This document shows positions 1-8,009 of a stretch of 64,000 bases of DNA, piece after piece. The stretch's first letter is position 1. Each line of letters starts with the position of its first letter. The notes beneath the pieces were generated by a model. That model searched no databases, was not told the origin of the DNA, and worked only from the letters and a program-made list of their open reading frames with translations. Source of the stretch: Paenibacillus sp. N3.4. Lineage in GTDB: Bacteria; Bacillota; Bacilli; Paenibacillales; NBRC-103111. The translations under genes and the position numbers were made by a program. Location of the stretch: the NCBI RefSeq assembly GCF_008017805.1, contig NZ_VRTT01000002.1, forward strand, positions 1-64,000, written 5' to 3'.

Positions 1-2
1 TG

Positions 3-167
3 GATTACCAAACAGCGTTACAACAGCTCATGGTGTTATTTATTCAACTGACTCATGCAAAGACCAACCGCGAAAAGTCGTCGGTATTTTGTCAACTCCA
101 CGAGTGGATCTCCGGTTTGCCTTGTTATATCAAGGGTTTGTTTGGAGAATTAAGCTGCGAAAGTTGA
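3..167 (+). CDS. C-terminal end of an unidentified protein (cut by window start)
   Basis: An open frame enters from the left edge and runs about 54 codons to a TGA. The peptide is amphipathic and helical looking (it contains the stretch QQLMVLFIQLTHAK) and has normal codon use. I do not recognise the family. It points toward the ABC exporter operon that lies on the other strand, so the two are convergent. No clear terminator is visible between them. It could be a chance open frame. Confidence 0.35.
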   Translation, partial: DYQTALQQLMVLFIQLTHAKTNREKSSVFCQLHEWISGLPCYIKGLFGELSCES

Positions 168-309
168 GATAGTAAGCTATCGTCCTCGTTAGTTCAATGA
201 AATGCTACATCCACTCCCTCGAAATGCCTTTAAGAGACATAGAGTGGAGCCCCCGATTGGGAATGTGGTTAGAAGTAATTGCCGTTATAATTGTATCCAG
301 AATCATTCG

Positions 310-1410
310 TTACTCCCACTTGAATGTTAGGCTGGCGATAATGAAGGCTACAAGCATCCAGCCGCCAAGCAGCGCGGCTTCATACCACAGGTCGGCAAGC
401 GAGGCTCCGACATTCATGATTTGGCGCAATGATGTGGACAGATGCGAGATCGGCAGCAACTTGACTACGGGCTGTAGCCAGTCAGGCATGTTCTTGATCG
501 GAAAGAAGACGCCGCCTAGAAAAAGAAGTGGGAAGGAGACGAAGCCAGCAATCGGACCAGCACTTTCCGGCGTTTTGGCGAGCGCGGCGATGATAAAGCC
601 TATCGACATGAACGTCAATGTCCCAAGTACGACGAACATTAGCAGCAGCACCCACGAACCATTCACCTGCGTTCCGAAAATCAAGCTGCCGATTAGCAGT
701 ACGATTATCGCCTGCGAACCGTTCAACAGCAGTCGGGCCGTGATTTGTGCCGCGATGAAGCTCCGCGGATGGAGAGGCGTACTCTGCAGACGCCGGAGAA
801 TACCCCGCTCGCGCCAAGATGCGATTTGGCCAGCGACGCCGTTCATATTGTTACTCATAATCATCATTGCGACTATGCCCGGGACAAGGAAGTCGATATA
901 CTTCAGGTTAAGGGATTGTACCGCCTGAGATTGAATCGTAATAACAGGCGTGTAACCTAAGATCTGCTTACTAATGCCGTCGACGATCTGAGACATGATA
1001 GGGAGCCCGATCTGATTAGTTGTTTGGCTCGTCTCATCGTAGTAAACAGTGAGTTTGGAACCCTGCATAGAAGCAGATTTAGCGCTTACAGCAGCTTCAT
1101 AACCTTTGGGAACAGCGACGACGAGCTGCCGATCGCCGTGCTTAAGATCTTTCATCGCCGCGTCGAGATCGGTACTTTCGCTTAATTTTAAGATGGATAG
1201 CTGTTTCATGGAAGATAGAAGCACCTTTGACGCTGTCGTCTGGTCTTGGTCGATAACGGTGACGGAGAGCGATGTACTGTCCCCTTTTCCGAAGAATGAA
1301 CCTAGCATCACCATGAAAAAAATCGGAAAAACAAGCGTCCAAAATAATACTTGCCGATTCCGCCCAAAAAGTCGTAACTGGGCTAAAGTCAATTGACGAT
1401 ACGCTTTCAT
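310..1410 (-). CDS. ABC-2 type transporter permease
   Basis: This 366-residue membrane protein is the permease of an ABC exporter. One membrane segment lies near residues 20-40, followed by a soluble extracytoplasmic domain to about residue 170. A block of about five hydrophobic segments follows (IVAMMIMSNNM, IVLLIGSLIFG, LLLMFVVLGTL, FPLLFLGGVFFP and a last one at the C-terminus). This is the layout of the ABC-2 membrane family (DrrB/YhgE-like), which exports drugs, lipids or peptides. Its start overlaps the stop of the ATPase gene by four bases, so the two are translationally coupled. The substrate cannot be told from sequence; no regulator is adjacent. Confidence 0.9.
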   Translation of the reverse strand: MKAYRQLTLAQLRLFGRNRQVLFWTLVFPIFFMVMLGSFFGKGDSTSLSVTVIDQDQTTASKVLLSSMKQLSILKLSESTDLDAAMKDLKHGDRQLVVAVPKGYEAAVSAKSASMQGSKLTVYYDETSQTTNQIGLPIMSQIVDGISKQILGYTPVITIQSQAVQSLNLKYIDFLVPGIVAMMIMSNNMNGVAGQIASWRERGILRRLQSTPLHPRSFIAAQITARLLLNGSQAIIVLLIGSLIFGTQVNGSWVLLLMFVVLGTLTFMSIGFIIAALAKTPESAGPIAGFVSFPLLFLGGVFFPIKNMPDWLQPVVKLLPISHLSTSLRQIMNVGASLADLWYEAALLGGWMLVAFIIASLTFKWE

Positions 1411-2357
1411 TCTTCCCTCAAGCTCCTTCCCGTCATGTGGATGAACACGTCCTCGAGCGTTGCAGTGCGCGTTTGCAGATCGGAAACACGGATGTTCCGC
1501 TCAGCGGCTTGTTGTACAAAAGCGGTCAGCGCATTTTGCAAATGATCAGTGTACAACACAAACGTGTCTTTACGCTGGTCAACTTGCTTCACATCAGGCA
1601 ATGACTGGACAAGCGTCAGCACTTCCTGCTTTTGTGTCTCATCTTCTCGAATCCGCTCCGGCAAGCGAAACTCGATGGCGCTGTCTGACTGCAGGCTGCG
1701 GACGAGCTGCTCCGGCGTGTCCAACGCAACGATTTCCCCTTTATCCATGAGGCAGATGCGGTCACAAAGCACATGAGCCTCTTCCATGTAGTGCGTTGAG
1801 ATCACCACAGTCTTGCCGCGCTCCTTCAGGCGGAGCACGATATCCCACAACGTACGCCGGGCTTGAGGATCGAGTCCGGTTGTCGGCTCGTCCAGAAAAA
1901 CCACCTTTGGATCATTCACGAGCGCCAGCGCAATGGCGAGTCGCTGTTTCTGACCGCCGGATAAGTTTTTGACGCGGTCATTCATTTTTTCGCGCAATAT
2001 CATGTCGTCGAGCAGCGGCTCGATCGGCACTGTTCTTGGATAAAAGCTTGCGTACATACGAATGATCTCGTGAACGTGGAGCAGGTCGAACAGTGACGTC
2101 GATTGGAGCTGGACGCCGATGATTTCCTTGATCTTTTTCAAATCTTTTTTCGTATCGAAGCCTGCGACAAGTGCCCTCCCTTCGTCAGGTCGCCGCAGAC
2201 CTTCGATCATTTCCATCGTTGTCGTCTTGCCCGCCCCGTTCGGCCCGAGCAGTCCGAACACTTCCCCTTCACGCACTTTGAAATGAATTCCATTCACCGC
2301 GATGAATTTCCCATACCGTTTGACTAGTCCGTCCACTTCTATGATGGCGTTGACCAA
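1407..2357 (-). CDS. ABC transporter ATP-binding protein
   Basis: This is the ATPase that drives the adjoining ABC-2 permease. From the chosen start it is 316 residues, with Walker A GPNGAGKTT near 37-45, signature LSGGQKQR near 132-139 and Walker B VVFLDEP near 152-158. The C-terminal extension of about 90 residues is typical of the DrrA/NatA/CcmA-like exporter group. The open frame extends 16 codons further to a GTG at 2405, but that codon has no ribosome binding site. A GGGAGG lies 8 bases before a TTG at 2357, followed by V-N-A-I-I-E-V, which is where these proteins normally begin, so I take the TTG. Confidence 0.92.
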   Translation of the reverse strand: MVNAIIEVDGLVKRYGKFIAVNGIHFKVREGEVFGLLGPNGAGKTTTMEMIEGLRRPDEGRALVAGFDTKKDLKKIKEIIGVQLQSTSLFDLLHVHEIIRMYASFYPRTVPIEPLLDDMILREKMNDRVKNLSGGQKQRLAIALALVNDPKVVFLDEPTTGLDPQARRTLWDIVLRLKERGKTVVISTHYMEEAHVLCDRICLMDKGEIVALDTPEQLVRSLQSDSAIEFRLPERIREDETQKQEVLTLVQSLPDVKQVDQRKDTFVLYTDHLQNALTAFVQQAAERNIRVSDLQTRTATLEDVFIHMTGRSLREE

Positions 2358-2627
2358 GGTTGAATCCTCCCTTTCGACATTCCTACTAATATTTTCTTGT
2401 GACACGATATAAACTGCGGTTATGTATGGTGTCGAGTATATGAATTCCTGGCTCCTTCATTCGATATTTGCGCTCTTGAAAAAACTGTCAGACTCTTCTC
2501 CTAGTAACTCCTATATTTTTCAGTTTCATCTTATTTTATATTCGCTAAATCAAGATAATTTCCTACCTGCGATAGTGAACTAAACTGCCGTTACTTGGAC
2601 AAAAGAAAAAGGAGCTGCAGTTCATTC

Positions 2628-2835
2628 ATGATGCAAGCTCCTCCAGCACAAGTTGCCGAATAAAAAAAGCAGCAATGACTGGTAAAGAGCTAAGCAAAAT
2701 GTTCGACATTCAAAACAATCATTTTCTCTTTGTCTCTTGTGAAAACTGCGGCTAGCTATAGGTAGGTTTACAATCCGAATATACTTAAAAGTCACGCGGT
2801 CATTAGGAACCGTTTTAGATATTCTATTTGATTAA
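2628..2835 (+). pseudogene. decayed zinc-ribbon protein (COG3478-like)
   Basis: Pieces of a small zinc-ribbon protein are spread over different frames. They are S-S-S-T-S-C-R-I-K-K, then a clean stretch with KMFDIQNN and VSCENCG (about 2677-2752), then V-Y-N-P-N-I-L-K, and finally SLGTVLDILFD before a TAA. Family members have two CxxC knuckles, a FD(I/V)QN core and a GYTE(L/V)Y motif. Here the first knuckle is damaged and GYTE is interrupted by a stop. At least three indels occur in about 200 bases, so this looks like real decay rather than one reading error. A GGAGCTGCAG lies upstream of the possible ATG. Function of the intact family is unknown. Confidence 0.6.
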
Positions 2836-2874
2836 ACTAAGAAAAGCCCATTCAATTGGGTTTATCTTAGTTTA
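2833..2874. terminator. bidirectional hairpin between two converging pseudogenes
   Basis: An 18-base arm starting TAAACTAAG and its near-exact inverse ending CTTAGTTTA are separated by a 6-base loop. One mismatch and one G-U pair interrupt the stem. The hairpin sits exactly between the stop codons of the two convergent small genes; its first base is in the TAA of the plus-strand gene. No strong T-run follows on either side. Confidence 0.55.
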
Positions 2875-2878
2875 CTTC

Positions 2879-3090
2879 TTACTTCAATTTTTGTACTCCA
2901 AGGCATTTCCCCTTCCCTAACCGCGGATCAATTGGAGTATTGATTTTGACGCTCCACTCCCCTTTACTATCAGTTATACCATTTTCAATGATCTTGCCGT
3001 CGCGTCAATAACAATCAGACGCGCATTAGGTATAGGTTTAAATGATTCTGTACTTGGAGCGTTTAATGCAAGTATTTCTTGGATTTCCAT
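2879..3090 (-). pseudogene. small unknown gene with one frame break
   Basis: An ATG at 3090 is preceded by a very good ribosome binding site (AAGGAGGAT, 4 bases of spacing). The frame gives MEIQEILALNAPSTES, then P-N-A-R-L-I-V-I-D-A. The reading then breaks near 3002 and continues in the next frame as D-G-K-I-I-E-N-G-I-T-D-S-K-G-E-W, ending at a TAA at 2879. With one base restored the product is 70 residues. The alternating pattern with D-x-D-G and T-D-S-K-G-E-W resembles one beta-sandwich repeat of the carboxypeptidase-regulatory or Ig-like kind, but I cannot name a family. A true frameshift or a sequencing error are both possible. Confidence 0.5.
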
Positions 3091-3263
3091 GCTTATCCTC
3101 CTTCGTGAATCGGAATGCCGATACTAGGATTTCCAACCCGATATTTTTCATCCGCTAGGGACATCCATAATTTACCCGTATTCTCTAGCATTCCGAATCT
3201 GCTAGACTAAAGGCGGTGCAAGAAAGAGCTTTCAGACTAACGAAATCTTTTAGGAGGTAACGA

Positions 3264-3890
3264 ATGAAAAAGGTTATTCTTACATCAGTGATAGCGGCAA
3301 GCTGTTTATTTGGGGGGATCGCTTATGCAACGCCATCCAATTCTTACTTAGCCACGGATGCAGATACATTTTGGACCATTTCTCAAAAATTCAACGTCAA
3401 TCTTGCAGCTCTCATGGCAGCCAATCCTCAAGTTGATCCGAATAATATTTATAGTGGTGTCGTTATTCAGCTTCCTGCTGCCGCTTCGCAAAAGCAAAGC
3501 TGGGAGGCAAAGGCGGACACGATCATTGCAACAGGTATGAAACAGCTCGGCACACCTTATATTTTTGGTGGAAGTACGCCCGGCGTCGCTTTTGACTGCT
3601 CCGGCTTTGTGCAATACGCCTTCAATCAAAACGGGTTCAATCTCCTTCATTCCGCAGCGTTAATGAGTCAGATGGGTACGCCCGTTAATAAAAACGAGCT
3701 TCGTAAAGGAGACCTTGTTTTCCTGGAAGGAACCTATACTAGCGGTGTCTCCCATGTAGCGATTTATCTTGGAGATAACAAAATCCTTCAAGCCGGCACC
3801 ATCGGAACGAGAGAAGTCAAAGTGAGTACGTTATTTGGCACCCCCTATTACGATTCGCACTATTGGGGAGCTCGCCGTCTCATTCAATAA
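3264..3890 (+). CDS. secreted LysM-NlpC/P60 endopeptidase
   Basis: This 208-residue exported protein cleaves peptide stems of peptidoglycan. A signal peptide covers residues 1-22, ending A-Y-A. One LysM sugar-binding domain lies at about 28-71 and an NlpC/P60 domain at about 85-208. The catalytic cysteine is C112 in DCSGF and the catalytic histidine is H164 in VSHVAIYLG. An AGGAGGTAACGA precedes the ATG. The gene converges on a second LysM hydrolase, with which it shares a terminator hairpin. A role in wall turnover or spore germination is possible, but the sequence does not decide it. Confidence 0.93.
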   Translation: MKKVILTSVIAASCLFGGIAYATPSNSYLATDADTFWTISQKFNVNLAALMAANPQVDPNNIYSGVVIQLPAAASQKQSWEAKADTIIATGMKQLGTPYIFGGSTPGVAFDCSGFVQYAFNQNGFNLLHSAALMSQMGTPVNKNELRKGDLVFLEGTYTSGVSHVAIYLGDNKILQAGTIGTREVKVSTLFGTPYYDSHYWGARRLIQ

Positions 3891-3903
3891 GTATTAGCAA
3901 CCA

Positions 3904-3940
3904 AACAACCCTTCCATGTAAATTGGATAAGGGTTGTTTT
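3904..3940. terminator. intrinsic terminator between the two LysM genes
   Basis: AACAACCCTT and AAGGGTTGTT form a 10-bp stem followed on the plus strand by T residues. It lies 14 bases after the NlpC/P60 stop and just before the stop of the convergent GH18 gene, so it may act for both. Confidence 0.8.
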
Positions 3941-3950
3941 CACATATGCG

Positions 3951-5366
3951 TCATATGAGCTTGCGAACTTGAAAATTATCTTCGAGCAACACCCAATTTT
4001 GCGGGAACGGATAACCCAGCACCCAATAACTGACTCCTCTCAAGTTATAGGACTTAACGAGGTCGAATTTGGCCTGAGCACTTCTTGCATCCTCAAACCA
4101 GACTTCATGTGTTCGCTGCTTATCATCGACATATCGATAGTATGGGGTCTCGGACACGGGATCGTACTTGATTTCCGCTCCATGCCTGATCGCGCGACGC
4201 ACGGCTTCCTGCATACTGAACGTTTCAGCCTGCTGACCTTTTACATGTGGAAGCAGCCAATCGCGTGCGTAAAGCTGGAAACCCATAAATATTTTATTTC
4301 TCGGGATGACCGTGACTGCGTAGTCGAGAACGCGCCGTATTTCGTTGATAGGCGAAATGGCCTGCGGAGGACCGAACCGGTATCCCCACTCATACGTCAT
4401 GAGGACGACAAAGTCCACAATGTCTCCATGCGCAGCATAATCGTGGGCTTCGTAAAGCAGCCCCTTTTGTTCAGAGCTGGTTTTGGGGGCAAGCGCGGAT
4501 GAGACGAAAAATCCTTTCTCATGCAGCCTGCGGACAGCCAGTCGAAGAAATTGATTATAGGACTCACGGTCGCTTGGATACACGTTCTCAAAATCAACAT
4601 TTAAACCGCGATAACCTTTGGTTTCCATGATCGTTAAGATGTTGGTCACAAGCTTATTTTGCAATTCAGGGCTGGACAAAATGGTATGAGCCAGCTTAGA
4701 CCCGGCTTCCGTAGCGGAAAAGTTGGTGATCGACATGACCGGTACAACATGTTCTTCGTAAGCAGCTGCAATAAGTGCCTGATCATCTGCCGGTTCCAGG
4801 CTCCCATCATCCTTCATGCGGTACCCAAAGGGACATACGTAAGTTAGATGCACGCCGTCCTGCCGAATTTGTTTGGCAGCTGTTTCTCCGAATACGTTGG
4901 TATAACCATTGACATCGATGGTCTTCTTCTGCTTTTCCGGGATTTTTAAGGTTTGACCTGGATAAATAAGACTAAGATTCGTAATCCCATTGGCTTGTGA
5001 AATGGCTTGCATGGAAATGCCGTAGCGGTGAGCAATCGCCCAAAGAGACTCGCCCGGCCGTACGGTATGATACAAAACCGGAATCACTAATACTTGACCA
5101 GGCGTAAGTTGCGCGACATCGGAAATTGAATTTGCCCGAGCAAGGGCCTCTACGCTTATGCCATAACGGCCGGCAATCGTCCCCAGAGTGTCTCCTGACC
5201 GCACCACATATTCGAGATAAGGCTCCGGAATAAGCAACGCCAAACCGATAACTAAATGATTGGGATCCTCGAGCGCGTTAACTTCAATAATCCGATTGAT
5301 ATGAACACCATACCGCTTAGAAATCAGCCAAAGATTTTCTCCTCTTTGCACAACATGGATTTGCAC
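3951..5366 (-). CDS. yaaH: LysM x3 - GH18 spore cortex hydrolase (YaaH/SleL-like)
   Basis: This 471-residue protein has three LysM domains (about residues 2-48, 51-97 and 99-143) and a C-terminal glycoside hydrolase 18 domain (about 150-471). The GH18 signature is GLNVDFENV with the likely acid catalyst E260. This domain order is that of YaaH/SleL, N-acetylglucosaminidases that act on spore cortex muropeptides after germination starts. B. subtilis YaaH has two LysM domains, so this one carries an extra copy. There is no signal peptide, as is usual for spore-coat-located members. The GTG start is supported by GAGGTAAATTC directly before it. A sporulation promoter could not be recognised. Confidence 0.88.
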   Translation of the reverse strand: MQIHVVQRGENLWLISKRYGVHINRIIEVNALEDPNHLVIGLALLIPEPYLEYVVRSGDTLGTIAGRYGISVEALARANSISDVAQLTPGQVLVIPVLYHTVRPGESLWAIAHRYGISMQAISQANGITNLSLIYPGQTLKIPEKQKKTIDVNGYTNVFGETAAKQIRQDGVHLTYVCPFGYRMKDDGSLEPADDQALIAAAYEEHVVPVMSITNFSATEAGSKLAHTILSSPELQNKLVTNILTIMETKGYRGLNVDFENVYPSDRESYNQFLRLAVRRLHEKGFFVSSALAPKTSSEQKGLLYEAHDYAAHGDIVDFVVLMTYEWGYRFGPPQAISPINEIRRVLDYAVTVIPRNKIFMGFQLYARDWLLPHVKGQQAETFSMQEAVRRAIRHGAEIKYDPVSETPYYRYVDDKQRTHEVWFEDARSAQAKFDLVKSYNLRGVSYWVLGYPFPQNWVLLEDNFQVRKLI

Positions 5367-5535
5367 GAATTTACCTCGCTCTCGCTTAAACTTTATAGAT
5401 ACATTATTCCGCTAATGTCTATAGCGATCTAGGCGAATGTCCATTATTATGCTCAGAGCCCTTTTACCGCTAATTCAAATTAAGCAATAGAGGTGCCATT
5501 CAAAAAGCGGTTCTATAAGTAGTTTTAATTATTAG

Positions 5536-5801
5536 GTAAAAAATAGAGGATTAACCCAAGAACAACTCGGTGAGCTCGTTGCGCTCCCTCAGTCCTACAT
5601 TGGTGGTATTGAGCGCGGTGAAAAGAATATCTCATTAGAAACCCTCTTTTAGTGGTTATGACCTAAAATTTGCAGTATGAGAGATCGAAATTATTAGATT
5701 CCACATATCTCTTAATTAAACAATGTTCGGATAAAGAACTAGCTTTAATTAAAAAGTTAGTGGATGTTGTAATTACAGAGGTTCGGTCTAAAAGCAATTA
5801 A
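5536..5801 (+). pseudogene. decayed XRE/Cro-family regulator
   Basis: A helix-turn-helix remnant reads LTQEQLGELV, then QSYIGGIERGEKNISLETLF and a stop at about 5650. After a gap in another frame follows a C-terminal piece with LLIKQCSDKEL and IKKLVDVVITEVRSKSN, ending at a TAA. The first helices are typical of XRE repressors, and the tail matches the short C-terminus of 110-residue XRE regulators. The start region has no start codon in frame. There are at least two lesions, so this is judged a true pseudogene. Confidence 0.65.
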
Positions 5802-5820
5802 AAATTAACCAGTGAAGCTA

Positions 5821-5870
5821 AAAACGAGTGTAACTCAGGATTTGTGAGATCCTAGAGAGCACTCGTTTTT
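5821..5870. terminator. bidirectional intrinsic terminator
   Basis: AAAACGAGTG pairs with CACTCGTTTT, with an inner AGGAT/ATCCT stem. A-rich and T-rich flanks make it work in both directions. It lies just after the stop of the small SOS gene on the minus strand and after the XRE remnant on the plus strand. Confidence 0.8.
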
Positions 5871-5892
5871 CTTTAATATGTGCCCAATAACT

Positions 5893-6348
5893 TTATTTCA
5901 AAAACTCCGAATACTTCCCTAAACGTTTCATAAGCTCTGCCCGAGCAACATCTCTAATCAAAACAAATTTGTCCTCGTAGCCGCGGCAGATGTATTTGTA
6001 CCGCAAATTCGAGTCTATCATCTCATCTTCAAACACCTTTATATTTCGTTCTTTCAATAGCTTCCGCACTGCTTGCAGGTCGTTTGTTATGAAGTTTTGA
6101 ATGATATTTGCCGCCTTAACAAAAATTGTTCTCATGGAGTAGGAGGTTCTTTCTATTTCCTGTTTATTCTTTTCGACTATTGAAAGCAACATTGGGAGCA
6201 AAACGAAATCCCGAATCGCTTCCAATTCCTCTTTCGTAGGCATTGTAGTTTGGGTTTGCTGTTGGTGTCTCTGCTGAAGTGCAGCACTATGTTCTGGTGA
6301 CATGAACTTCGTGCTCCATCTACCGTTTCCATCAAGTAGTTTGCTCAA
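5893..6348 (-). CDS. small SOS-operon protein, partner of UvrX (YolD-like N-terminus)
   Basis: This 151-residue protein of unknown function is encoded directly behind the Y-family polymerase. Its TTG start overlaps the polymerase stop (TTGA), with AGGGGGGA as ribosome binding site. Residues 10-25 (GRWSTKFMSPEHSAAL) resemble the start of YolD-like proteins, which often accompany UvrX-type polymerases. Residues 40-150 are helical and are clearly homologous to the second SOS-controlled protein at 16596-16967: both have LLP(M/I)LL, a basic (E/K)R(N/D)(I/M)K segment, a Y(I/K)xRGY core and a final (A/K)AELM. Polymerase accessory or SOS-response modulator is the likely role, by context only. Confidence 0.8.
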   Translation of the reverse strand: MSKLLDGNGRWSTKFMSPEHSAALQQRHQQQTQTTMPTKEELEAIRDFVLLPMLLSIVEKNKQEIERTSYSMRTIFVKAANIIQNFITNDLQAVRKLLKERNIKVFEDEMIDSNLRYKYICRGYEDKFVLIRDVARAELMKRLGKYSEFLK

Positions 6349-7595
6349 GCATAATGTCCCCCTATCATAATCGCTCTTTCTTTGGCTTGTGCAGTTTCTA
6401 GCAGTGAAGAAGCTCTAATAACTGCTGCACTGCCAAATCTGTCCTTAATAATATCCTGAGCCTTAGCGAGCCTAAGATTTCTTTCGATATCTTCGAATAG
6501 ATCGAGCTGATACGTGCTATCATCTGTCAATTCTGAGAGGTCTATGGCTAGGTGTGTGAGGGGGTCTCCGTTCCAATGCTTCTGAAACAACTCACGTGCT
6601 GCTGAAACAACATGATGCTCTAAACAAGTTGGCGAGGGGACAGTCATCTGTCTCGAAAAGCCATTCGTCATCGTACCAGCAGCAACTGTCACTACACACC
6701 CCATGCTGTTGTACCGTCGGCTTGTTCGGCATACTTCAATCACTAATTCAATCATTAACGGCTCGATGTCCTCCATTGTTTGGTATTTGGTTGACTGTAC
6801 CGTTCTGCCTCGAGTAATCGATTGCGGCTTCGCGAAGGCTCTTGCAACGACCGGGCTGGGATCAATTCCACGCGCTGTTTGCCAATAATATTCTGCTTTG
6901 ATGTCGCTTTGTCGTCCCATCCTAATCCGCATGCGCCGCTTGAATTCTCCAAGCTCTAGCCGCGCTATATCACCGATAGTATTCAATCCCATTTTTACAA
7001 AGTGGACAGTCATCCGAGACCCAACCATGTACATTTGTGAGACAGGTAACGGCCATAATATGGACTCAACCTGATTTACTGGCAATTCGAAAATGCCACT
7101 TTCGCTCTTCTTCGCGAAATTGTCTGTTGCCATCTTGGCAAGCACTTTGGTTGAAGATATACCGGCACGAATCCAAACACCAGTAGAAAGCATAACTTTT
7201 GTTTGCATCTGGCGTGCAATTTCTTCTGGTGATCCGAAAAGCGATATTGAACCTGTCACGTCAATAAATTGCTCGTCAATGCTCCACGGCTCAACCAAGT
7301 CGGTAAAGGTTTCATAAATTTCCGTGATAAGTGTAGAGACATCAATGTAGGTCTTCATTCTTGGTCGGACTATAGTAAGATCTGGGCAAACAGCAAGAGC
7401 TTCAAAATTTCGCATCGCAGTTGACACGCCATAAGATTTCGCAATGGGACAAGCAGCTAATACAATACCGTTCTTACGGGCAGGGTCGCCAACCGCAATG
7501 GGTTTATTGCAAAGCTCTGGATGCGCTGCTTTCTCCACACTGGCATAAAAACTCTGACAATCGACCAGAAAGATAACTTTTTGATCAGATAGCAT
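6345..7595 (-). CDS. uvrX: Y-family translesion DNA polymerase, UvrX/YqjW type
   Basis: This 416-residue member of the UmuC/DinB family copies past damaged template bases. The palm motif FLVDCQSFYASVE at residues 9-21 gives the first metal ligand, and the hallmark SIDEQF at 105-110 gives the catalytic acidic pair. Helix-hairpin-helix and little-finger regions follow, to residue 416. It is closest to UvrX/YqjW, the Firmicutes branch often found on plasmids, SPbeta-like phages or in a LexA operon. Here a double LexA-box promoter lies about 300 bases upstream and the gene is coupled to the small partner. The ribosome binding site before the ATG is weak. Confidence 0.92.
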   Translation of the reverse strand: MLSDQKVIFLVDCQSFYASVEKAAHPELCNKPIAVGDPARKNGIVLAACPIAKSYGVSTAMRNFEALAVCPDLTIVRPRMKTYIDVSTLITEIYETFTDLVEPWSIDEQFIDVTGSISLFGSPEEIARQMQTKVMLSTGVWIRAGISSTKVLAKMATDNFAKKSESGIFELPVNQVESILWPLPVSQMYMVGSRMTVHFVKMGLNTIGDIARLELGEFKRRMRIRMGRQSDIKAEYYWQTARGIDPSPVVARAFAKPQSITRGRTVQSTKYQTMEDIEPLMIELVIEVCRTSRRYNSMGCVVTVAAGTMTNGFSRQMTVPSPTCLEHHVVSAARELFQKHWNGDPLTHLAIDLSELTDDSTYQLDLFEDIERNLRLAKAQDIIKDRFGSAAVIRASSLLETAQAKERAIMIGGHYA

Positions 7596-7676
7596 AGTGC
7601 TTCACTCGCTGCAATGCCTTTATCTGTTGTTTTGTCATTAGTCTCTTAGAGTATAATGGCATTTTGGCCAGCCCCT

Positions 7677-7873
7677 CTAACCATATGAATTTTGATTAAT
7701 TATTTTGTATTGGTAATCTGAAGACAACATCTTCGAACCGACACCAAGCATTTTATGAACCGGCTCCCCCACAAGCATACGAATTGAATATGTCATATGC
7801 ATGACCAGCGAATTCATTTCTGTACGCCTTGATGACTTGACTATCCTCTTCGGCTTGGATTGTTGCTTTCATA
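7677..7873 (-). pseudogene. short SOS-leader ORF with a frame break, unknown
   Basis: The first ORF behind the LexA promoter has a good ribosome binding site (AAGGGTGAGT before ATG at 7873). It starts MKATIQAEEDSQVIKAYR and reaches a stop near 7755. The neighbouring frame continues with IRMLVGEPVHKML and ends at a TAG at 7677. One missing base near 7780 would join them into a 65-residue protein. I do not recognise it. It may be a real small SOS gene with a sequencing error, a decayed gene, or only an untranslated leader of uvrX. Confidence 0.35.
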
Positions 7874-7897
7874 CTCACCCTTACATCGCAATAATAC

Positions 7898-7949
7898 GAA
7901 CATATATTCTCTTTGTTTATTATATACCGAACATGTATTCGTTATGCAA
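7898..7949 (-). promoter_or_regulatory. sigma-A promoter with two LexA (SOS) boxes, upstream of uvrX
   Basis: On the minus strand a -35 TTGCAT (7949-7944) and a -10 TATATA (7926-7921) are 17 bases apart. LexA-type boxes lie at 7928-7941 (CGAACATGTATTCG, in the spacer) and 7898-7911 (CGAACATATATTCT, just downstream). The Bacillus LexA/DinR consensus is CGAACNNNNGTTCG. Repressor binding would block the promoter until DNA damage. A near copy of this promoter lies at 16986-17038. Confidence 0.85.
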
Positions 7950-7974
7950 GTGGTTTTTTCTGGATACTGTGAAG

Positions 7975-8001
7975 AAGAACCCGGCCTCTGGCCAGGTTCT
8001 T
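7975..8001 (-). terminator. hairpin after gerAC
   Basis: AAGAACC-GGCC and GGCC-GGTTCTT form a strong stem with a TCT loop. It lies 9 bases beyond the reconstructed gerAC stop codon. The T-run is poor. Confidence 0.6.
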
Positions 8002-8009
8002 GTATAACG

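Noticed and set aside
197-928. 243-codon open frame on the plus strand
   Set aside because: Antisense to the ABC permease gene, which has clear membrane-protein features and operon context.
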